DNA from: Wolbachia endosymbiont of Mansonella ozzardi
Lineage (GTDB): Bacteria > Pseudomonadota > Alphaproteobacteria > Rickettsiales > Anaplasmataceae
Direction of reading: 5' to 3'
DNA: 17,225 nucleotides
NCBI RefSeq assembly: GCF_020278625.1
Contig: NZ_JADAKK010000021.1
Span: 1 to 17,225, forward strand
Positions within the stretch are counted from its first letter, which is position 1. Each line of letters begins with the position of its first letter. The position numbers were made by a program, and so were the translations under genes. Of this stretch, positions 15,745 through 17,225 are shown one piece after another. The notes beneath the pieces were generated by a model. The model had not been told where the DNA came from. It saw nothing but the letters and a program-made list of their open reading frames with translations, and made no database searches.

Positions 15745-17179
15745 ACATTTATTGGTAGGCAAGCTGAGTTGAAGTAATTACAGGAGCTTAAAGAAAAAAA
15801 CACCGCTTCTTTTGTTGTAGTCAAAGGAAGGCGTCGTATAGGAGAAAGTCGATTAACTCAAGAGTTCGGTAAGCATTTTGAGTAATGTTACTCATTTATA
15901 GGTTTACTACCAGAAAAGCATACTATAATGTCTCACCAATTTAATGAATTTCCTGGGCAAATTGCTAGGTAATTTAATATGCCTTTTGCTAGTATGATGA
16001 CTGGAGCGATTTACCATGGACAGTTGGCAAGCGTCTACTATCAGGGAAAATATTACTGCTATTTGATAAAATCTCTTGGATGGGGTCAAAAGATCCAACT
16101 TTTTTAGGCAAAATAAAGAGTTTTTGGGAGACACAGCTAAAAAATAATAACAAGTTAATTTTTTTTGTGTGGATCTGCATCATCTTGGACCGAAAAAAAC
16201 ATACTTAAGTAGTGCTGATTTTGTAGGAAGGATATCATTGACTTTGACACTCGGGAAATTAGCGCTTTCTGATTGCAATAGATTTTGGCCAAAAAATATT
16301 TCATCATATGAAAATTTTAAGGTACTCGCAGTGCCGGCGGAATTCTAAAATATTTAGAAGGGGTAAACTTAAAACATAGTGTTGAAGAAAATATTAAAAA
16401 GCTTTGTTTCTCGAAAGGTGGTTTTTAGTTAAGGAGTTTGGTCAAGTATTCTTAGATTTATTCATGTGAAAAACGGCTTTTTATAAGCAAATAGTCAGGA
16501 CTTTTTCTACTAGAGCTAAAGAACAGGAAGAAATTTGTGCTGCTTTAGACATTGCGAGACATGGACACATTTCCGAGTATCTATGTGAGCTTGAGCTTGC
16601 TGGTTTTATTGCAAAGGATCACGCTTGGAATATAAAAACGGGTATTGATTCGCGACTGAGAAGGTACAGATTTCAAGATAACTATTTAAGGTTTTATCTA
16701 AAATATATTGAAAAAAATCTAGGAGAAATTATTGTAACACCTACTCTATAGGATTACTTACATTCCTACCGGAGTGGCATACAATCATCGGACTTCAGTT
16801 TGAAAATTTGGTGATTAACAATAGAAAAAGCACACATAATATCTTGGGAATTGATGGAATAGTAAGTGAAAATTCATTTTTTCAGAGGAAGACAAGCAAT
16901 AGTGCTGAATGTCAAATCGATTATATGATTCAAACAAAGTTCAACACTCTCTACATTTGCGAAATCAAATTTTCAAAAAATAAAATCGGTCATTCAATAA
17001 TCCAAGAAATACAAACGAAAATAGATATACTAAACCGTCCAAAAGGCTTTTCATGCCGTCCAGTTTTCATTCACGTTAATGGTGTAAGTGATGATGTTAT
17101 AGATAGTGACTACTTTGCAAGTATAATTGATTTTGGAGAGTTGTTAGATTGTAATACCAATGGTAATAGAACAAATTAA
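15745..17179 (+). pseudogene. AAA ATPase with a DUF234-type C-terminal domain, heavily decayed
   Basis: Reading across frames reconstructs a protein of about 470 residues of the archaeal-ATPase-like family often found in rickettsial genomes. FIGRQAELK (15748 on) is followed by in-frame TAA codons at 15775, 15883 and 15970. The P-loop is GRRRIGES (15826-15849). The Walker B region LLLFDKISWMG lies near 16050-16085, then KSFWETQLKNNNKLIFF, a gap of shifted frames, and KYLE near 16350. EYLCELELAGFIAKD (16581-16625) and YRFQDNYLRFYLKYI are winged-helix/linker parts typical of the family, ending at TAG about 16749. One frame over, LPEWHTIIGLQFENLVINN joins the last open piece to 17179, a nuclease-like C-terminal fold (QRKTSNSAECQIDYMIQTK, YICEIKFSK). 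The last 123-codon open piece is part of this gene, not a separate one. Confidence 0.8.
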
Positions 17180-17206
17180 GGGTACCGTTTTGCCAGTCAA
17201 CAATGG

Positions 17207-17225
17207 TGTCATTCCAGCATCACGC
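17207..17225. repeat. left arm of a second palindromic element, cut by the window edge
   Basis: TGTCATTCCAGC at 17207-17218, then ATCACGC to the last base. The left arm in leuS reads ATCATTCCAGCGCGTGACGC, so this looks like the beginning of another member of the same family. It lies 27 bases after the ATPase remnant. The rest is outside the window. Confidence 0.6.

Noticed and set aside
16808..17179. Stand-alone 123-residue gene
   Set aside because: It begins in the middle of the DUF234-like C-terminal domain and upstream residues of the same domain are open before its first Met; it is the end of the broken ATPase gene.
1..17225. tRNA, rRNA, CRISPR arrays, prophage genes, toxin-antitoxin or defence genes
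   Set aside because: No cloverleaf-like or rRNA-like stretches, no regularly spaced repeats, and no phage or defence domains were recognised on either strand.

Overview
The window looks like a piece of a Wolbachia-type (Anaplasmataceae, Rickettsiales) chromosome. It is strongly AT-rich and gene-poor. Intact housekeeping genes alternate with decaying ones. It carries Wsp/P44-like outer membrane protein remnants, a decayed AAA ATPase of the type common in rickettsial genomes, and a coding palindromic repeat inside leuS of the kind described in Wolbachia and Rickettsia. The genus is inferred from gene content and repeats, not from a database search.

Layout. 1-141: downstream of dnaA, a short fragment resembling an AtpI/AtpZ membrane protein runs off the left edge. 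139-1521 (-): dnaA, intact. 1522-1833: AT-rich divergent spacer with a good promoter facing right. 1834-2562 (+): a short glutamine-synthetase-like gene whose family-like C-terminal tail continues past its stop codon. 2662-4224, perhaps to 4402 (-): one unrecognised gene broken by about six frameshifts and a nonsense codon. 4502-5806 (-): purA, intact, with its own promoter. 5886-6007: a MITE-like element with 23-bp inverted ends. 6008-7554 (-): three tandem RDD-family membrane protein genes, all broken. 7698-9125 and 9146-9784 (+): icd and nth, a two-gene unit. 9785-10306: no gene seen, some repeats. 10307-12145 (-): two tandem broken outer-membrane beta-barrel genes. 12267-14810 and 14823-15446 (-): leuS preceded by an NlpD-like lipoprotein gene, 12 bp apart, probably one transcript. 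15447-15744: spacer. 15745-17179 (+): a heavily decayed AAA ATPase gene. 17207-17225: the start of another palindromic repeat, cut by the window edge.

How the genes work together. The intact genes are core functions: replication initiation (DnaA), AMP synthesis (PurA), the TCA cycle (Icd), base excision repair (Nth), translation (LeuS) and envelope maintenance (NlpD-like). There is no accessory system that looks alive. The unusual content lies in the decay and repeats: the coding palindrome in the LeuRS editing domain, the MITE-like element abutting a broken RDD gene, the duplicated and broken membrane and surface protein genes, and an NlpD-like protein lacking every zinc ligand of its peptidase fold. 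I did not find a convincing new defence or toxin system.
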